Source: Zoroaster sp. YZ-2022 (lineage: Eukaryota; Echinodermata; Asteroidea; Forcipulatida; Zoroasteridae). Taken from it: 64,000 bases of DNA. Below are positions 1 to 11,260 of this stretch, piece by piece; the first letter of the stretch is position 1; each line of letters begins with the position of its first letter. The notes under the pieces were generated by a model. The model was not told the origin of the DNA, searched no databases, and was given only the letters and a program-made list of their open reading frames with translations. The position numbers were made by a program, and so were the translations under genes. The stretch covers positions 31,539,097 through 31,603,096 of the forward strand of contig CM055817.1 in NCBI GenBank assembly GCA_029582265.1. Direction: 5' to 3'.

Positions 1-463
1 CAAATAACTGTGCATTTATTGAGAAAAAATAAGCAAAAACAACGTGCAATTCAACGCTAACGTTAACGTTAAATATGTTAGTCACGCTGCATCCTTTTCG
101 TGAAAAAATGAAGAAAAAAAATAAAGTGCATCGCTACAACAGTGCCACGGCCTGCCGTAAGACTGATTACTGTGAAAGACTTTAGACGAAAATACACCAG
201 AAACTCAGCAAAAGGGAAGTGCATGAACGCCAGAGCTTCTGAAGGGTGAATAGTGCGTGTGTAGACCGAAATAACTGTGAATTCCGACGGACACGGAAAG
301 TGAGTGAAATTTAATACGTGCTATAAAGACGCGCACAGTGTTAAATAACTTGAATTCCACACCGTAAATATCAGTAAAACTCACAGTAAACCACAGTTGT
401 GAACAACTGTAAACTACTACCCACAGTGAAATAATCTCATAGACTTCTTCTTCAAATTTCGGC
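1..463. other. AT-rich leader before the gypsy remnant; no gene seen
   Basis: No frame of useful length is open here and no splice-framed coding segment was found. By position it could be the 5' LTR or leader of the gypsy-like element that follows. No second LTR exists in the window to compare with, and I found no convincing primer-binding site, so no LTR is called. Confidence 0.4.
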
Positions 464-509
464 TTGTATACCTATCCACGCACAACGTTAAAAATCTACG
501 GAGGCCTGG

Positions 510-1216
510 AAGAAACACAAAATCGTCAAACAAATTTCCAAAGGCGAAAAACCAACATTGAACTGGCAAAAACCAGATCTTCCCAAAGAATGGAAGAGGT
601 TCAAACAACATTGCGATTTTACATTCAAAGGACCACTAGCCAGCAAGTCTGAGGTTGAAAAGGTCAACTACTTAATGACGTACATCGGCGATAAGGGCCG
701 TGAAGTCTATGAGACATTCATCTGGGCCACTCCATCAGAGGGTCAACCAGCTGAATACGACATACTTCAAGGAGTTTACGCTAAGTATGAGCATTACGTT
801 GCCCCACGGAAGAACCAAATTCGTGGAACAGTAAACTTAGACCGCTGAAAACAGAACGAAGGGGAGAAATTTGACAGCTTCGTAACTGACCTCAAACTCC
901 TGGTCAAAGACTGTGGTTACCAAGATGAAGAGCGAATGATCAGAGACGCTATCGTACTGCGCGCGTTCAATCTCACAGTTCGCGAAAAGTGTCTGGACAA
1001 AGGGATGATTTGACTTTAGAGATGGCGATCAAGATTGGGCAGAACTACGAGACCTCACAAGACAGCCTAAAAGAAATTAGCAAAGATGAGGATCACAAAG
1101 TCAATGCCATAAAATCACGTCCACACTCCAAGCGAGGAAAAACCAAACCACGCGACCCACAGTCACAGCGACACAGACGTAGTGGTGAGTGGCACGATCG
1201 AAACTGTCACGGTTAA
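510..1216 (+). pseudogene. gag-like capsid protein, broken
   Basis: The best segment (558-845) reads NWQKPDLPKEWKRFKQH followed by a KVNYLMTYIGDKGREVYETF-type helix, which matches the capsid region of invertebrate gypsy Gag proteins. The frame ends at a TGA at 846-848. The same frame then resumes (EKFDSFVTDLKLLVKDCGY, up to about 1,010), and a frameshift leads into the frame starting near 989, which is basic and ends at 1,216. Upstream of 558 the frame also shifts, so the true start cannot be fixed. Gag would form the retrotransposon particle. No intact CCHC knuckle was seen before the protease. Confidence 0.8.
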
Positions 1217-1758
1217 TGGCAAACCGGTGCAGACACAGATACAGGATCGGCTAAGTCCATAATACCACTACATATTTACCAGAGGCTAGGATGTGACCAA
1301 GAACTGCGCAAAACTCACCGCAAGTTCGAGTCATATTCTAACAACCAGCTGAAGGTCGTAGGCTCTGTAACACTGCAGACACGTCATATAAGGACAAATG
1401 TATTGATGTACAATACTATGTCGTACACGCAGAGCAGAAACCGACACTCCCGAGTGGAACTGTAAGTAAACATCTAAGCCTCACTGAAAGAGTCTTCGGC
1501 ATCGAGCAGTACCCCGAGCTCAAGTTAACGACAGGAACACTTCCCGGAAAGTATTCCCTGAAGATTGACCCTTCAGTGAAACCTGTCCTCCACGGTCCCA
1601 GAAGACAGCCTCAAGCACTGAGAGCAAAGATTGTTGACAAACTACATGAGATGGAAAGTGACCACCACATTCACAGAAACAGTCACAGAAACAGTCACAG
1701 AACCAACTGACTTGGTGAGTTCAATGGTCAGCGTGGTAAAGAATGGGAAAGTGCGCAT
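1190..1758 (+). pseudogene. Retropepsin-type aspartic protease and PR-RT linker, broken
   Basis: The catalytic motif DTGSA is encoded at 1,238-1,252. It is followed by SIIPL and a VVGSVTLQT strand, as in gypsy proteases. A one-base frameshift lies just upstream of the motif, and the frame stops at about 1,462. Another frame carries the usual linker into RT (HGPRRQPQALRAKIVDKLHE, about 1,590-1,650). Within the linker a 12-bp unit (acagtcacagaa) is repeated about three times around 1,676-1,712, so slippage has expanded this spot. The enzyme would process Gag-Pol, but this copy cannot make it as one protein. Confidence 0.75.
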
Positions 1759-3183
1759 ATGTTCCGACCCAAAAATCTCAACAGAGCAATACGTCGTGAA
1801 CGTTATCCAATCCCCACAGGCGACGAAGTAGTGGCATCAATGCCAGGTGCCAAGATTTTCTCTGTAATAGATGCCAAGTCAGGGTTCCTGCAGATAGAAC
1901 TTGATTACGAGTCGAGTCTCTTAACAACCTTCAATACACCAATAGGCCGTCATAGATGGTTGAGACTACCATTCGGAATCAAGAGTGCCCCAGAAATCTA
2001 CCAAAGAATAATGGATAACATGCTAGAAGGCATAGTTGGAGCACGCGCCATTATGGATGACATATTGATCGCGGGCAAAGACCCCAAACACCACGACAAG
2101 ATAATGAAAGCAGTCGTCGCTAGAGCAACACAATGGAACCTAAAGCTCAATTTTGATAAATGTCATATCAAACAACGACAAGTCAAGTACGTTGGCCATT
2201 TGGTGACTGACAACGGTTTGAAGCCAGACCCAAACAATGTGAGGGCTATGAGAGAGATGCCAGAACCAAAGTCAAAAGAGGACATCCGAAGATTTCTTGG
2301 CTGTATCCAGTACCTAGCCAAATTCATTCCTCACTTGAGCGAAATTGACCAGCCCCTTCGCCATTTGATGAAAAAGGAAGTCTCGTTTCACTGGGACAAG
2401 CCACAGAAACAAAGCTTTAAGAAACTGACAGAAATTTGTGTCCCAGCACCAGTACTAGCTTACTACGACGTCCAAAAAGAGGTAACAATCCAGTGTGATG
2501 CTAGTAGCTATGCCCTTGGAGGAGTCCTCTTGCAGGAAGGTAGACCAGTAGCATATACATCAAGAGCAATGACACCTACAGAGACTAGGTATGCTCAAAT
2601 CGAGAAGGAGATGCTGGCGATCGTACATAGCTGCAAAAAGTTTCACCATTACATCTTCGGTAAGAGGGTGACCATCGAAAGTGACCACAAACTGCTTCAC
2701 AGCATCTATGTCAAGCCTCTCCTATCAGCCCCTATGAGACTCCACTCGATGCTGTTGAGACTTCAACCTTACGATCTGGAAGTGAAATACAAACCAGGCA
2801 AAGATATACTACTTGGAGATGCTCTCAGCCGAGCCAACTTGCCTGAAGCCGAACCAGACATGAAACCAGTCATCATCAACATGGTAGACTATATCTCAGT
2901 CACTCCATCACGATACCATGAATTCCATGTAAAGACCACAGATGAGCTGAATGAGCTACATGCGATGATCTTGAAAGGCTGGCCAGACACTAAACAAGAG
3001 ACGCCACATTCGATACGAGAGTATTGGAACTACAGGGATGAGCTCTCTGTCGCAGACGGCATCATCTACAAAGGTATGAGGATTGTCGTTCCACCAACCA
3101 TGAGACGTGACATGTTCATCTTGATACATGCTTCCCTGGCCAGGGACGAACCAACAAGTACAGGAACTTGTAGAGGATTGTAG
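1759..3183 (+). pseudogene. Reverse transcriptase-RNase H of Ty3/gypsy type (474 codons open)
   Basis: This is the longest open frame of the element. RT motifs in order: VIDAKSGF with catalytic Asp near residue 38, LPFGIKSAPE at about 70-79, and the active-site IMDD at about 98-101. The last lacks the usual aromatic residue of YxDD, as in several invertebrate gypsy elements. RNase H follows: CDASSYALGG near 244, EKEML near 282 and SDHKLL near 307, giving the expected D-E-D residues, then the DALSRAN tail. The first residues of RT lie in another frame (1,631-1,780), so the open frame begins inside the finger region rather than at a real start. The enzyme copies element RNA into DNA and removes the RNA strand. 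Confidence 0.92.
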
Positions 3184-3559
3184 ATGCAACTTGCATCAAA
3201 ATCGACAGCCCTCCGAGACCCTGAAGTCAACAAAGGTACCAGACCTACCATGGACTGAGTTGGGGTCAGACTTGTTCGAATTCGAAGGACATCAGTACCT
3301 ACTCACAGTCGACTATTTCTCTAAATATATTGAGATAGACGAACTGACATCAGAAACGACCAGTGCTGCAACAATTAACATTCTGAAGTCTCAGTTTGGT
3401 CGTCACGGCATTCCTGAGAAGTTGAGGACAGACAATGGACTGCAGTATAGTTTACGCGAGTTTGACAATTTCTGTAGTGACTATCAAATCGATCACATCA
3501 CCTCCTCACCACACTCCCCACAGCCCAATGGTGAAGCAGAGCGTGCAGTCCAGACACTG
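3128..3559 (+). pseudogene. Retroviral-type integrase core, truncated
   Basis: The frame overlaps the end of the RT frame by 56 bases in another register, so a frameshift separates the two. The HHCC zinc-binding region is largely lost. The DDE core is readable: LTVDYFSKY (first Asp), RTDNG (second Asp) and PNGEAERAV (Glu), with spacing usual for gypsy integrases. Coding similarity stops about five codons after the Glu, where sequence matching the antisense LINE at 15.1-15.2 kb begins. The C-terminal DNA-binding part is missing. Confidence 0.88.
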
Positions 3560-4358
3560 TCAGATAAACCAGGATGGATAGTTATATTCGAGATGAGAGG
3601 TGAAGTATTTTCACGCGGTATCATGAGGTCAAGACAGTGACCATATCGATGAGTGGGTGCTGTGATGTGCTGCTTAAGTCCATGAGCAGAGAGCAGATCT
3701 TTAAACTGATTTGCATAATTGTTTGAAATTAATGTCCATATGAATATTAAAATCGCCGGTTAAAATAATGTCAGATGGGTGTAAGAGATAATCGACAATT
3801 AATTTTTCAAATTCCTGCAGAAAACTGGAGAGGTTTACATGTTTACCATCAACATCCCTTTCTGGTCGATAAATATTAACAAGGCGAACAGATCTAGAGT
3901 TGCACGTTACCTCAGCATGCAGAGATTCAAATGTTAGGTAGTCAATGTTAACACTTTTCATGCTGACAGATAAACTGGACCTAAAGAGTAGTGCAACCCC
4001 TCCACCGGTCTTTATTGGTCTGAGGATATGATGGAGAGAGTATCCAGCAGGAGTACACACACGGGTTAGCAAGTCATCATCAGGTTTAAACCATGTCTCA
4101 GTTATGGCAACAAGATCCAAATTGTATTGAAGTACAAAGTCAACAAATTCATCCGTTTTGTTACATATGGATTGAGTATTCAAGACACAGAGCTGAAGTT
4201 TAGACTCATCGTGAACATTTGGAGTTGAAGTTATGCCAATGTCGCTTGTTGATGTGGTTGAGTTCACTGCTGGGGGTTGGTAAGGCTGGAGTGCTAGTTG
4301 TGTAAGTCTGCCCATTCTACAGCGACCAGCTTTTTTACCTCTATGTGTACAGCGGTAT
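3559..4358 (-). mobile_element. L2/CR1-type LINE fragment: APE endonuclease region only
   Basis: Read on the minus strand, this encodes an apurinic-type endonuclease domain: LCVLNTQSICNK, ITETWFKPDDD, GGGVALLFRSS and ILTGDFNIHMD. It is nearly identical to 15.14-15.88 kb of the larger LINE in this window. Both ends are cut: it has neither the 5' leader nor the RT or 3' tail. That is unlike a normal 5'-truncated LINE and suggests a rearranged internal piece. Relative to the 15-kb copy it keeps about 34 extra bases near 3,629-3,662. Homology ends near 4,358. Confidence 0.85.
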
Positions 4359-5150
4359 GTTTCGATCGTCGCCAGCGTCAGACCAATTCCAACGCCACTT
4401 CCACCACCTACGCCTACACCCAGTGGCGGTACCGTAAAAGACTGGATACAAACAACTCTTAAAAATCTATAGAACCTACTAAAGAAACTAGGATTAAAAG
4501 CATTGAATTCTCTACTGGGTATCATCGGCAAGGTATTGAGTTGGTTATTGACGAAAGTTTCAGGAGCGGTTTGATGGTTGGCGGAGCATGTATGAGTGGC
4601 GTCGGAGCCATGGTTTTATTTAATCTACAGGGTCATTAACCCCGAATAAACTCGTAAATTAACACGCCTAGCCCAACAGCAATTGCGATGCCAAAAATTA
4701 GAGAATTTTATTCCTCTTGGTGGACATCATTAATCGCCAGGTTGAGTGGATGCGGTGATTGAGTGCCGGTATCGGTAGATTGTGTGGTTGAGTATCGGTG
4801 GATTGTGCTTGGGTATCGGTGTATTGTGGTTGAGTATCGGTAGATGGTGGTTGAGTATCAGTAGGGGGAACGAGTACTGAATTCATGTATTGATTTGATC
4901 TGAGCAACAGGTTGTTGTTATATCCCACGTAAGTACCTAAATACGCAAAGTCATGTCAGATGGAATAAGGTTTGAGAATGGAATACGTAGGCTTGAATTA
5001 TCGTGTTGATTCTGATAAAACTTTAGCGGATCCGAATTCCAGCTACTTACAATCTTATCGCTATTGAAGTGGGACAACTTGTACTTTTGAAAAAGGATCA
5101 GCGAGTTACTTGAAAAAAAATCAGATGTGTAAAATGTTTGAATAGTAAAT
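4359..5150. other. Non-coding stretch with one minisatellite
   Basis: No conserved protein was recognised in either strand. The only structure seen is the 21-bp minisatellite at 4,745-4,870, listed separately. The minus-strand frame across it is open only because the repeat length is a multiple of three. Confidence 0.5.
4745..4870. repeat. Minisatellite, about 21-bp unit, 5-6 copies
   Basis: The core gagtatcggtagattgtggtt and variants recur head to tail. On the minus strand it would read as repeated S-T-D-T-Q-P, but there is no flanking coding sequence to support a gene. Confidence 0.75.
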
Positions 5151-5483
5151 TTGGTGGAAGAAATTCTTTACAATAATGTTATAGAACAAATTATCGATAT
5201 TAACGTACATAACACATCCTGCGTAGAATTTAACATTAATGAAAAATCCGGTGAATCTTTGCTCGAAATTAAGAATAGAAGTGTTGCACCCGTAGGGGAT
5301 CGAATGTTGATCACCTCAGAGTGTTCATTAAAAAGATCCTGTAAAAAGGATGACACAGAGACTCCAATGAGAATGGTAGAGAAACTTGTATATCAGTGTG
5401 CACTCACAGTCATCCAGTGTAAGAATGACAATAAAATACATATTAAACTTTTACTACAGTATCCTATGAAACTTGAGAAATAA
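5151..5483 (+). CDS. Hypothetical 110-codon frame, doubtful
   Basis: This frame is open for 110 codons from the listed start and resembles nothing I recognise. It is rich in Ile, Asn and Glu. The start codon at 5,151 is not a clear ATG. Its 3' third (5,337-5,429) is repeated nearly exactly at 6,399-6,490, where the same frame is again open (TETPM, MVEKLLYQCALTVIQCKND). That makes the 92-bp block a possible duplicated exon, but no clean splice sites were found at its edges. It is equally likely to be a shadow in a repeat. Confidence 0.2.
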   Translation: MVEEILYNNVIEQIIDINVHNTSCVEFNINEKSGESLLEIKNRSVAPVGDRMLITSECSLKRSCKKDDTETPMRMVEKLVYQCALTVIQCKNDNKIHIKLLLQYPMKLEK

Positions 5484-6490
5484 CTAAAATACCGAAATAA
5501 CTCAAAATAATTACACATGTAAACCCAAAGACTTGGCTAGTCTATGATCATAGTTGGACAAAATCTCAATCTTATGATTGTAAGTCAAAACGATAAATAC
5601 AGGGAAAATTCAGAACTTAGGTGAATAAGTAACAGCACTCCTTGTGCCCAAATGCACATAAACCAAATAAAAAACACATTAACTCAAGAACAGTTAAATG
5701 TAAAGCAGGGACCCAAAACCTAGAGTCTAGCAAACAAAGCCCACTCAGTCTTAATCCTTTAAGACCCATTCTAGCCTGGCACTTGCCTCTCACATTGGGG
5801 ACCAAGGGGAGGTTTATACTAGTAGTGTCAAATACCCCAGGCTACCCTAATTACATAAACCCACTACCAGAATCAAGCCCCAGGGCTTGGTGCTAATTAC
5901 CATACCAGCGACATAGCTACATGTATGGGATGTGCCTACAGTGGTCCCTTTGTTTCAGACCATGAGGTCTGATAAGTGCCCCATGCCTAGCTATACACAT
6001 GGACAGTGTACATAGGTAATGGCATCAATTAAATCTTCTAAAATACAATCTATGCTGGCTTTTCCTACTTAAAATACACATAGTTGGAAAAGTGATCAAA
6101 TACAAATCTTAATGCAAATAACTTCTGTAAAGTCTTAACTTTAAGAAACACAAATCAGTTAATCAAAATACTATCAAGTAAAAGAGACAATCTCTGAGTA
6201 AAAACATGACTCTTGAAGAAGGTTTGGGCCAAAGTTACACAAGTGTGTATGTGATGAAAAGTACACAAGTTGATCCAAGTTGCAACAATTAAAAATGCAA
6301 CAAATATAAATCCCAAGAACTCATGGGTAAACTTGAATGAAACATTAACAACTTATACATTCTTAAATGATTATTAAATTAAAATGGAATTACACATACC
6401 TGTAAAGAGGATGACACAGAGACTCCAATGAGTATGGTAGAGAAACTTTTATATCAGTGTGCACTCACAGTCATCCAGTGTAAGAATGAC
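5337..6490 (+). repeat. Pair of ~92-bp direct repeats (5,337-5,429 and 6,399-6,490)
   Basis: The two blocks differ at only a few bases and both begin with cctgtaaa and end with aagaatgac. The 970 bases between them hold no recognisable gene. The arrangement fits either an exon duplication or an insertion that copied its flank. Confidence 0.7.
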
Positions 6491-6777
6491 CAAGGGTGCA
6501 CACTGGCCAACACCAGGGCTCATCTTTGGGAGTCGGATTACAGCTGTTCTTTTTACAGGCTGTTGAACATTTAGGGGGGGGGGGGGGGCATAAAAATCCA
6601 GGGGGCTACAGAAGGTATAAAATAAAATTGTCATCCAGTCTTGCCAATTTACTTGGACTCTTGGATGACATGCTAGGTATGAGTGTGCATAATATAAAAA
6701 ATGATTTCCAGCCTTTTAAAACGATATATATTCATCGGGATCAAATTTCGACTAGTATTTGAAATGTTTTACCTATA
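5484..6777. other. AT-rich non-coding stretch
   Basis: Apart from the second 92-bp repeat and a run of 14 G at about 6,574-6,588, I see no gene or named element here. The short frames across 5.6-5.9 kb and 6.5-6.7 kb have no protein-like conservation I can recognise. Confidence 0.5.
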
Positions 6778-7762
6778 CAGGGTGTTTAAAAAAAGGTAAT
6801 CCTACTTTAAAGGGTTAATATGGCCAGACTGTATGTTTACCAGCAAAAAGCATGGTATCAAGCTATGTGCTTTCCATTGATACCTTGGGTTACATTCCAG
6901 GGTCACGCATCATTGAGCACCACTGTCTTGAAATTGTGTTGCACAATTGCAGTTGGTTCACTTTCCTGCTGAACAAAATCGACACAGATTTATGTTCAAT
7001 CATTGGATTTTAATCATGATCATGAGTAAAACATTTAACAGCAGAAGTTTCTGATTTTCTCTCATTGGCCAAGACCCTCCACGTGTCCACCTCCCCTCTC
7101 CAAGCACATTTGACATCGACGGCGCATGTTAACCACAGCTCGTCTCACGGTACGTTGATCTTGTCGCAAACTGTCCACCTCACGATGAATCCTTTCACGC
7201 AAATCCTGCATGTTGTGTGGAGGGGTGCTGAAAACTTTGTTCTTCAAATGACCCCACAAAAACAAGTCGCAGGGGGTGAGGTCTGGTGACCTTGGGGCCA
7301 TTCAACGGGGAGGTTCAGTGCAATCACACGTTCGTGAAAGAGTTCTTGGAGGCGATTTCGAACAGCGATGAGACGATGGGCTGGTGCAGCATCTTGAGCC
7401 CACCACACATAACGGAACAAACATTCCATTTTGCTGTCGCTGGAAGTGGATCTCCATCTGTGGCACAGCCTCCTCGTTGATCATTTCAAGATAGGCCTGT
7501 TCATTGACATTTCGCTCAATCCAATGATTGAACATAAATCTGTGTCGATTTTGTTCAGCAGGAAAATGAACCAACTGCAATTGTGCACCACAATTTCAAG
7601 ACAGTGGTGCTCAATGATGCGTGACCCTGGAATGTAACCGAAAGTATCATTGAAAAGCACAAAGCTTCTGCTTTAAGATGATACCATGCTTTTTGTTGGT
7701 AAACATATAGTCTGGCCATATTAACCCTTTAAATTAGGATTACCTTTTTTTTTAACACCCTG
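6778..7762 (-). mobile_element. Tc1/mariner-superfamily element with ~220-bp inverted repeats
   Basis: The left end CAGGGTGTTTAAAAAAAGG is mirrored at the right end, and both ends are flanked by TA (6,776-6,777 and 7,763-7,764), the Tc1/mariner target duplication. The inverted repeats run roughly 6,778-6,998 and 7,520-7,762, so the 5' coding part of the transposase lies within the right arm and is mirrored in the left arm. The element is 985 bp, too short for a full transposase plus ends. It looks like an internally deleted or fold-back derivative. Confidence 0.85.
7062..7580 (-). pseudogene. Mariner-like transposase, C-terminal half
   Basis: On the minus strand the catalytic Asp context QDAAPAHR and the downstream RSPDLTPCDLFLWGHLK block are clear. 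The latter is a signature of Tc1/mariner DDE/D transposases acting by cut and paste at TA. The protein is split over two frames (7,244-7,429 and 7,062-7,301), and the frame starting at 7,580 supplies the part with FNHWIERN. The helix-turn-helix DNA-binding region and the first catalytic Asp region are missing, and the first readable residues lie inside the inverted repeat. It is inactive. Confidence 0.85.
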
Positions 7763-8529
7763 TACAAGACAACATATTTTGTGAAAGTACCTGGATAGAG
7801 TATTTTAATCCATTACGATAAATCTCACGACTGGGACTTTAAACGAATTGAGTTTAAAATACAGGATTCAAGCGGTAAAACATTAATAATCATGGTTTGA
7901 CAGCCATTATAACCGTTGAAATTAATCAATAATTTTAAATAGTGTAATACAAATGACTGTGTATTTACGGTCCTAGCTTTACGATAGAATCTACGAGCAA
8001 CCCTATTTCACCCAATAATGACAATACGTCCACGTTTTATCATGGACGTATTGCTACGAGGGAAATTCGCCAAACAATACTGTTGATAAATTTAATGGGT
8101 TATCTTCCTATAAACCTTGAGTGGAAAGGATCGACAAATCAACCTTGTTTTTTTCCTCGACAAAAAAACAGCATACTAATCATTTTTTCAATCAACCGAG
8201 CTTATATATTCTCCACTAACGATGATTTTAATGCCGAATTATTGTTTATGCTGCCATACCGCAGCATTTACAATATGAAGTTTGCTTCAAGCCCGAAGAT
8301 AAAATCATTTTTACAAGCGATCTTTTTCGCTGCCACAGACACAGGGATCTGTTTCGATATAAAAGTTGCAAGATTTTTCTTGATTTAAAAAATAAAATCT
8401 TTATTAGTAATTCAATAATGACAGAAATGTGTACCAGCAGCTGTGCAAAGATATATCCGACGTTATCAGCTACGGTCGATACGAGCGATTACAAAACAAT
8501 TACGCCATCCAGAACGACATTTCCGTAGA
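7763..8529. other. No supported gene; AT-rich
   Basis: Two plus-strand frames cross this stretch (8,083-8,388 and 8,429-8,623). The first is hydrophobic and low in complexity and is not believable as a protein. The second (YQQLCKDISDVISYGRYERL) runs into the start of the repeat unit of copy 1 and may be an upstream exon of that gene. I cannot show it. Confidence 0.35.
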
Positions 8530-10138
8530 GAGACTGTACGGTAAAGACCCCCTTGCTTTACATGTCAATTGTGGCCGTAAAAAAGTATGTGTTGGTAAAT
8601 TAATTACATTTTTTCACTTTTAGATCAATTACATAACACTAATAATGCAAAATGTTGCAATGTAGTCAACTGAAGATTTTTGTTTTTCAATTTCTAAACA
8701 AACAATAATTCCCCCCTTTGTCTACTGGAAACATGTTAAACAAGTCACTCTCAATGTTTTAGTTAAAATCCGCATCCATGTCAGTTACTGCCACAGTGCA
8801 ACTAAGTAAATGTACTTGGAAATCAGAGTTGATTAAGAGGCCAATAATTATTTCAGATGCTTCATGTCCATTTCTTAAAAGCTTCGTGGAACATTTTAGT
8901 GGCCACGGTTATAAGCATCTGTAGGTGCATACCCTGTAGATCTGTGTTAATATATGTATACGCGTACACGTATGAAAATGGACATTTCTATCACATTTCA
9001 CGTAAGAGATGCTTTCCTCTTATATGTAACTTCATTAAAGAAAACATCCAAAAGAACAGCCAAAACACTTTTTGACTTGATGAATAAAAAAAAAATCCTC
9101 TCATTTTAACCTCGTTAAACATATATCTTTCCCTCACTTTTCTTTCATTTTTTTAGTTTAGTTACTGTCTTAAAGAACAACAACATAAAGAATGCATACA
9201 TATTCAAATATACCTAAATGATTTACTAGTAAGGATGGACTAGCTAAAAGAAATACATAATTGTTGCGTATGTACGCATGTAGATATTACCATGTGTTTA
9301 AGAAGAAATTGTATAAGAACCACTTTATTGACACGATTATCATGGTTACGCACATTACAACACCAGTTACTGACGTTACCATTTTCATTCCTACGTATTC
9401 TTAAAGTGTTTTTATAAAAATAATTTATTAAACTGTTTTTATATTAGAGATCATGAGTATGAAGAAAATTCCACTTGTCAGATTTTGAATCAAAGGAAAC
9501 GTTTTCTTTGTGGCATATGCATTTAGGAAATCAAAATTCCAATGGGCTATCACCTATCAATTAACTAAGAGGACAGATACCAAATCAAAAAAATGTTTGG
9601 AAAAGTATTTGAGTCGGCACATCATTTCACTTCAAATGATTATTTCTCAAAAGATTCAAATAGAAATTAAGAAATTTCACTCAAAATAAGATGAGTTATT
9701 GGCTTTAAAATCAGATTATATTTTTCTTAGGTCATGTGTACTTCATCATGAAATTGCCCATATATGATTTAACCAGGGTACTAGTCAACCAGAATATGAG
9801 GTTGCTTGTGTGCCCCTTAAATATGAGGGGCTCAAAGTCCTCTGCACATACGCTCTCTTTTGAAACCAATCCAATTAAGCATATGTTACATTTGTTCTAT
9901 TGACAGTATCAAGATAAGGGGATAGCAAAATGGTACTGTGGCCTCTGGATTCATCATGGCATCCTGCTGTAGTAAACTCGTTATACAAAGGTAAGAATTG
10001 TAACCCATTTTGTATTGTATTGTACAACACACCAAAGGAGGACAGCTCCACATTGTCTTCTCATCCGCCATTGAATGTACCACATGTCAAAGAACTCACA
10101 CAATTCCCATTATTCGCTTCCCCATCCCCCAGCCCCCC

Positions 10139-10140
<2 letters not shown>

Positions 10141-10205
<65 letters not shown>

Positions 10206-10221
10206 AAATAAATAAATAAAG
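10141..10221. repeat. (AAAT)n microsatellite inside repeat copy 1
   Basis: About twenty AAAT units with two AATT interruptions. The same point in copy 2 is where the Tx1-type LINE is inserted. Confidence 0.95.
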
Positions 10222-10865
10222 GTCCCAGAAGGTCCCTACCACGTAGTTTTTAGGTTTTTGACATCGGTGTCTTGTTTGAGGTAATTTTTGGAGGGGAAGT
10301 TTGTGTGTTCTTTGACGCATAACGGCCTCACACCAGGCCCTTTCCTGTCCACCTCCCCCCAGGTTTAGTGTACGTAACTGTTGTCAACAAAGAAACCTAT
10401 ATCACACGTCCTCCCTCACCACAAGCCCCCTTTTACCATTGTTTGACAGTTCAAGCTCCGCCAGCAACCACCCTCCCCTATCCCAAAAACAAGACTAAAG
10501 CAAAAAAAAGTATACTAAATGAAGTTCGGTAAAAATTAAAATACACAACCAACCCCAAAATTGTTGGCAGACAGAACAGATTTAACTTTTCGGAAATGTA
10601 ATGAGTACAATATGTATCTTTGCTTTTAGGAAAGTCCGTGTACTGTATCCGGTACACTAATGATGGCCTGACACCAGGTGAGTCAATTACCATACATGTA
10701 ATCATCAGTTTGGCCATAATAGGAAGGCTATATCTGTTTATGTTCTCCTTCCATTTAGTGTTTAGAAGGTAGACGTATATACCTTGCATATATTGCTACG
10801 GCTATTATGAGCGTACTGATCTGTGGCGACACTAATGCCCACTTGAGCCTGCACTCCCTGCACAG

Positions 10866-11260
10866 ACTGATGGTAGCAGTAGGAGCGCTCGTTTGCGTGG
10901 ACGAGTTGCTCACAAGAGTGATTTATTAAAAGAACCTCTTGTTGGTGTGTCGTTCTGGTTGAACCAGGTTCTTAGTCTGATGAAGAGAGATGATGTGGCT
11001 CTAGTAGTCAAGAATGATTCATTAATTCTCCAAGTAGCCAAACGTGAATACCTGAAACTGGGCCACGATGTAGGTCAACATGGCTACATCCGAAACAAAC
11101 TACGCAAATTGGGTCGTCTCGTCATACAGCTCCGAAAAAAAACACTCACAAACTAAATGCATCACTCGAGTTATTCGTGCATCCCGACCACCTGAATGAT
11201 ATCGTCAACGCTGTTCATGATGTCGCTGGCTTCAATGAAGACAAGCAGTTGTATCCCCCC
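10866..11260 (+). pseudogene. Recombinase-like protein, N-terminal part, copy 1
   Basis: The open frame reads RGRVAHKSDLL, then KRDDVALVVKNDSLI, GHDVGQHGYIRNKLRKLGRL, and ends at a stop at 11,154-11,156 after a frameshift in an A-run. The next frame continues (LFVHPDHLNDIVNAVHDVAG) to about 11,255. The same order is found in copy 2 (59,904-60,300). I know this block as the N-terminal part of a large, uncharacterised protein family repeated in fish, coral and echinoderm genomes, whose C-terminal half resembles tyrosine recombinases. That is recall and was not checked. This copy is truncated before the catalytic half. Confidence 0.65.

Larger units (their letters stand above)
464..3559 (+). mobile_element. 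Ty3/gypsy-type LTR retrotransposon remnant (gag-PR-RT-RH-IN)
   Basis: The order gag, aspartic protease, reverse transcriptase, RNase H, integrase is that of Ty3/gypsy elements and differs from Copia, where integrase precedes RT. The copy is dead: stops and frameshifts break gag, the protease, the PR-RT linker and the zinc-binding part of integrase. The 3' side is cut off inside integrase at about 3,559, where the sequence turns into an antisense L2/CR1 LINE fragment. No 3' LTR is present. Base composition (GC-richer, long open RT frame) stands out from the AT-rich flanks. Confidence 0.9.
8530..11260 (+). repeat. Dispersed repeat, copy 1, carrying the recombinase-like gene
   Basis: The sequence from 8,530 to 10,140 matches 39,040-40,612, and that from 10,222 to about 11,260 matches 59,252-60,280. 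Here the two halves are contiguous across an (AAAT)n tract, so this copy shows the arrangement before insertion. Identity is high in introns as well as coding parts, which points to a recent segmental or transposon copy. An exon-like segment at about 10,630-10,678 (tttag before it, CAG/GTGAGT after it) is conserved at 59,665. The unit stops abruptly at a run of C near 11,260. Confidence 0.8.

Noticed and set aside
8083..8388. 101-codon hydrophobic frame
   Set aside because: AT-rich and low in complexity, with no homologue in other repeat copies and no splice or start context.
10478..10789. Minus-strand frame conserved in both repeat copies (also 59,494-59,820)
   Set aside because: Both copies are recent and similar at DNA level including introns; the frame spans a splice-like exon of the plus-strand gene and shows no known motif.
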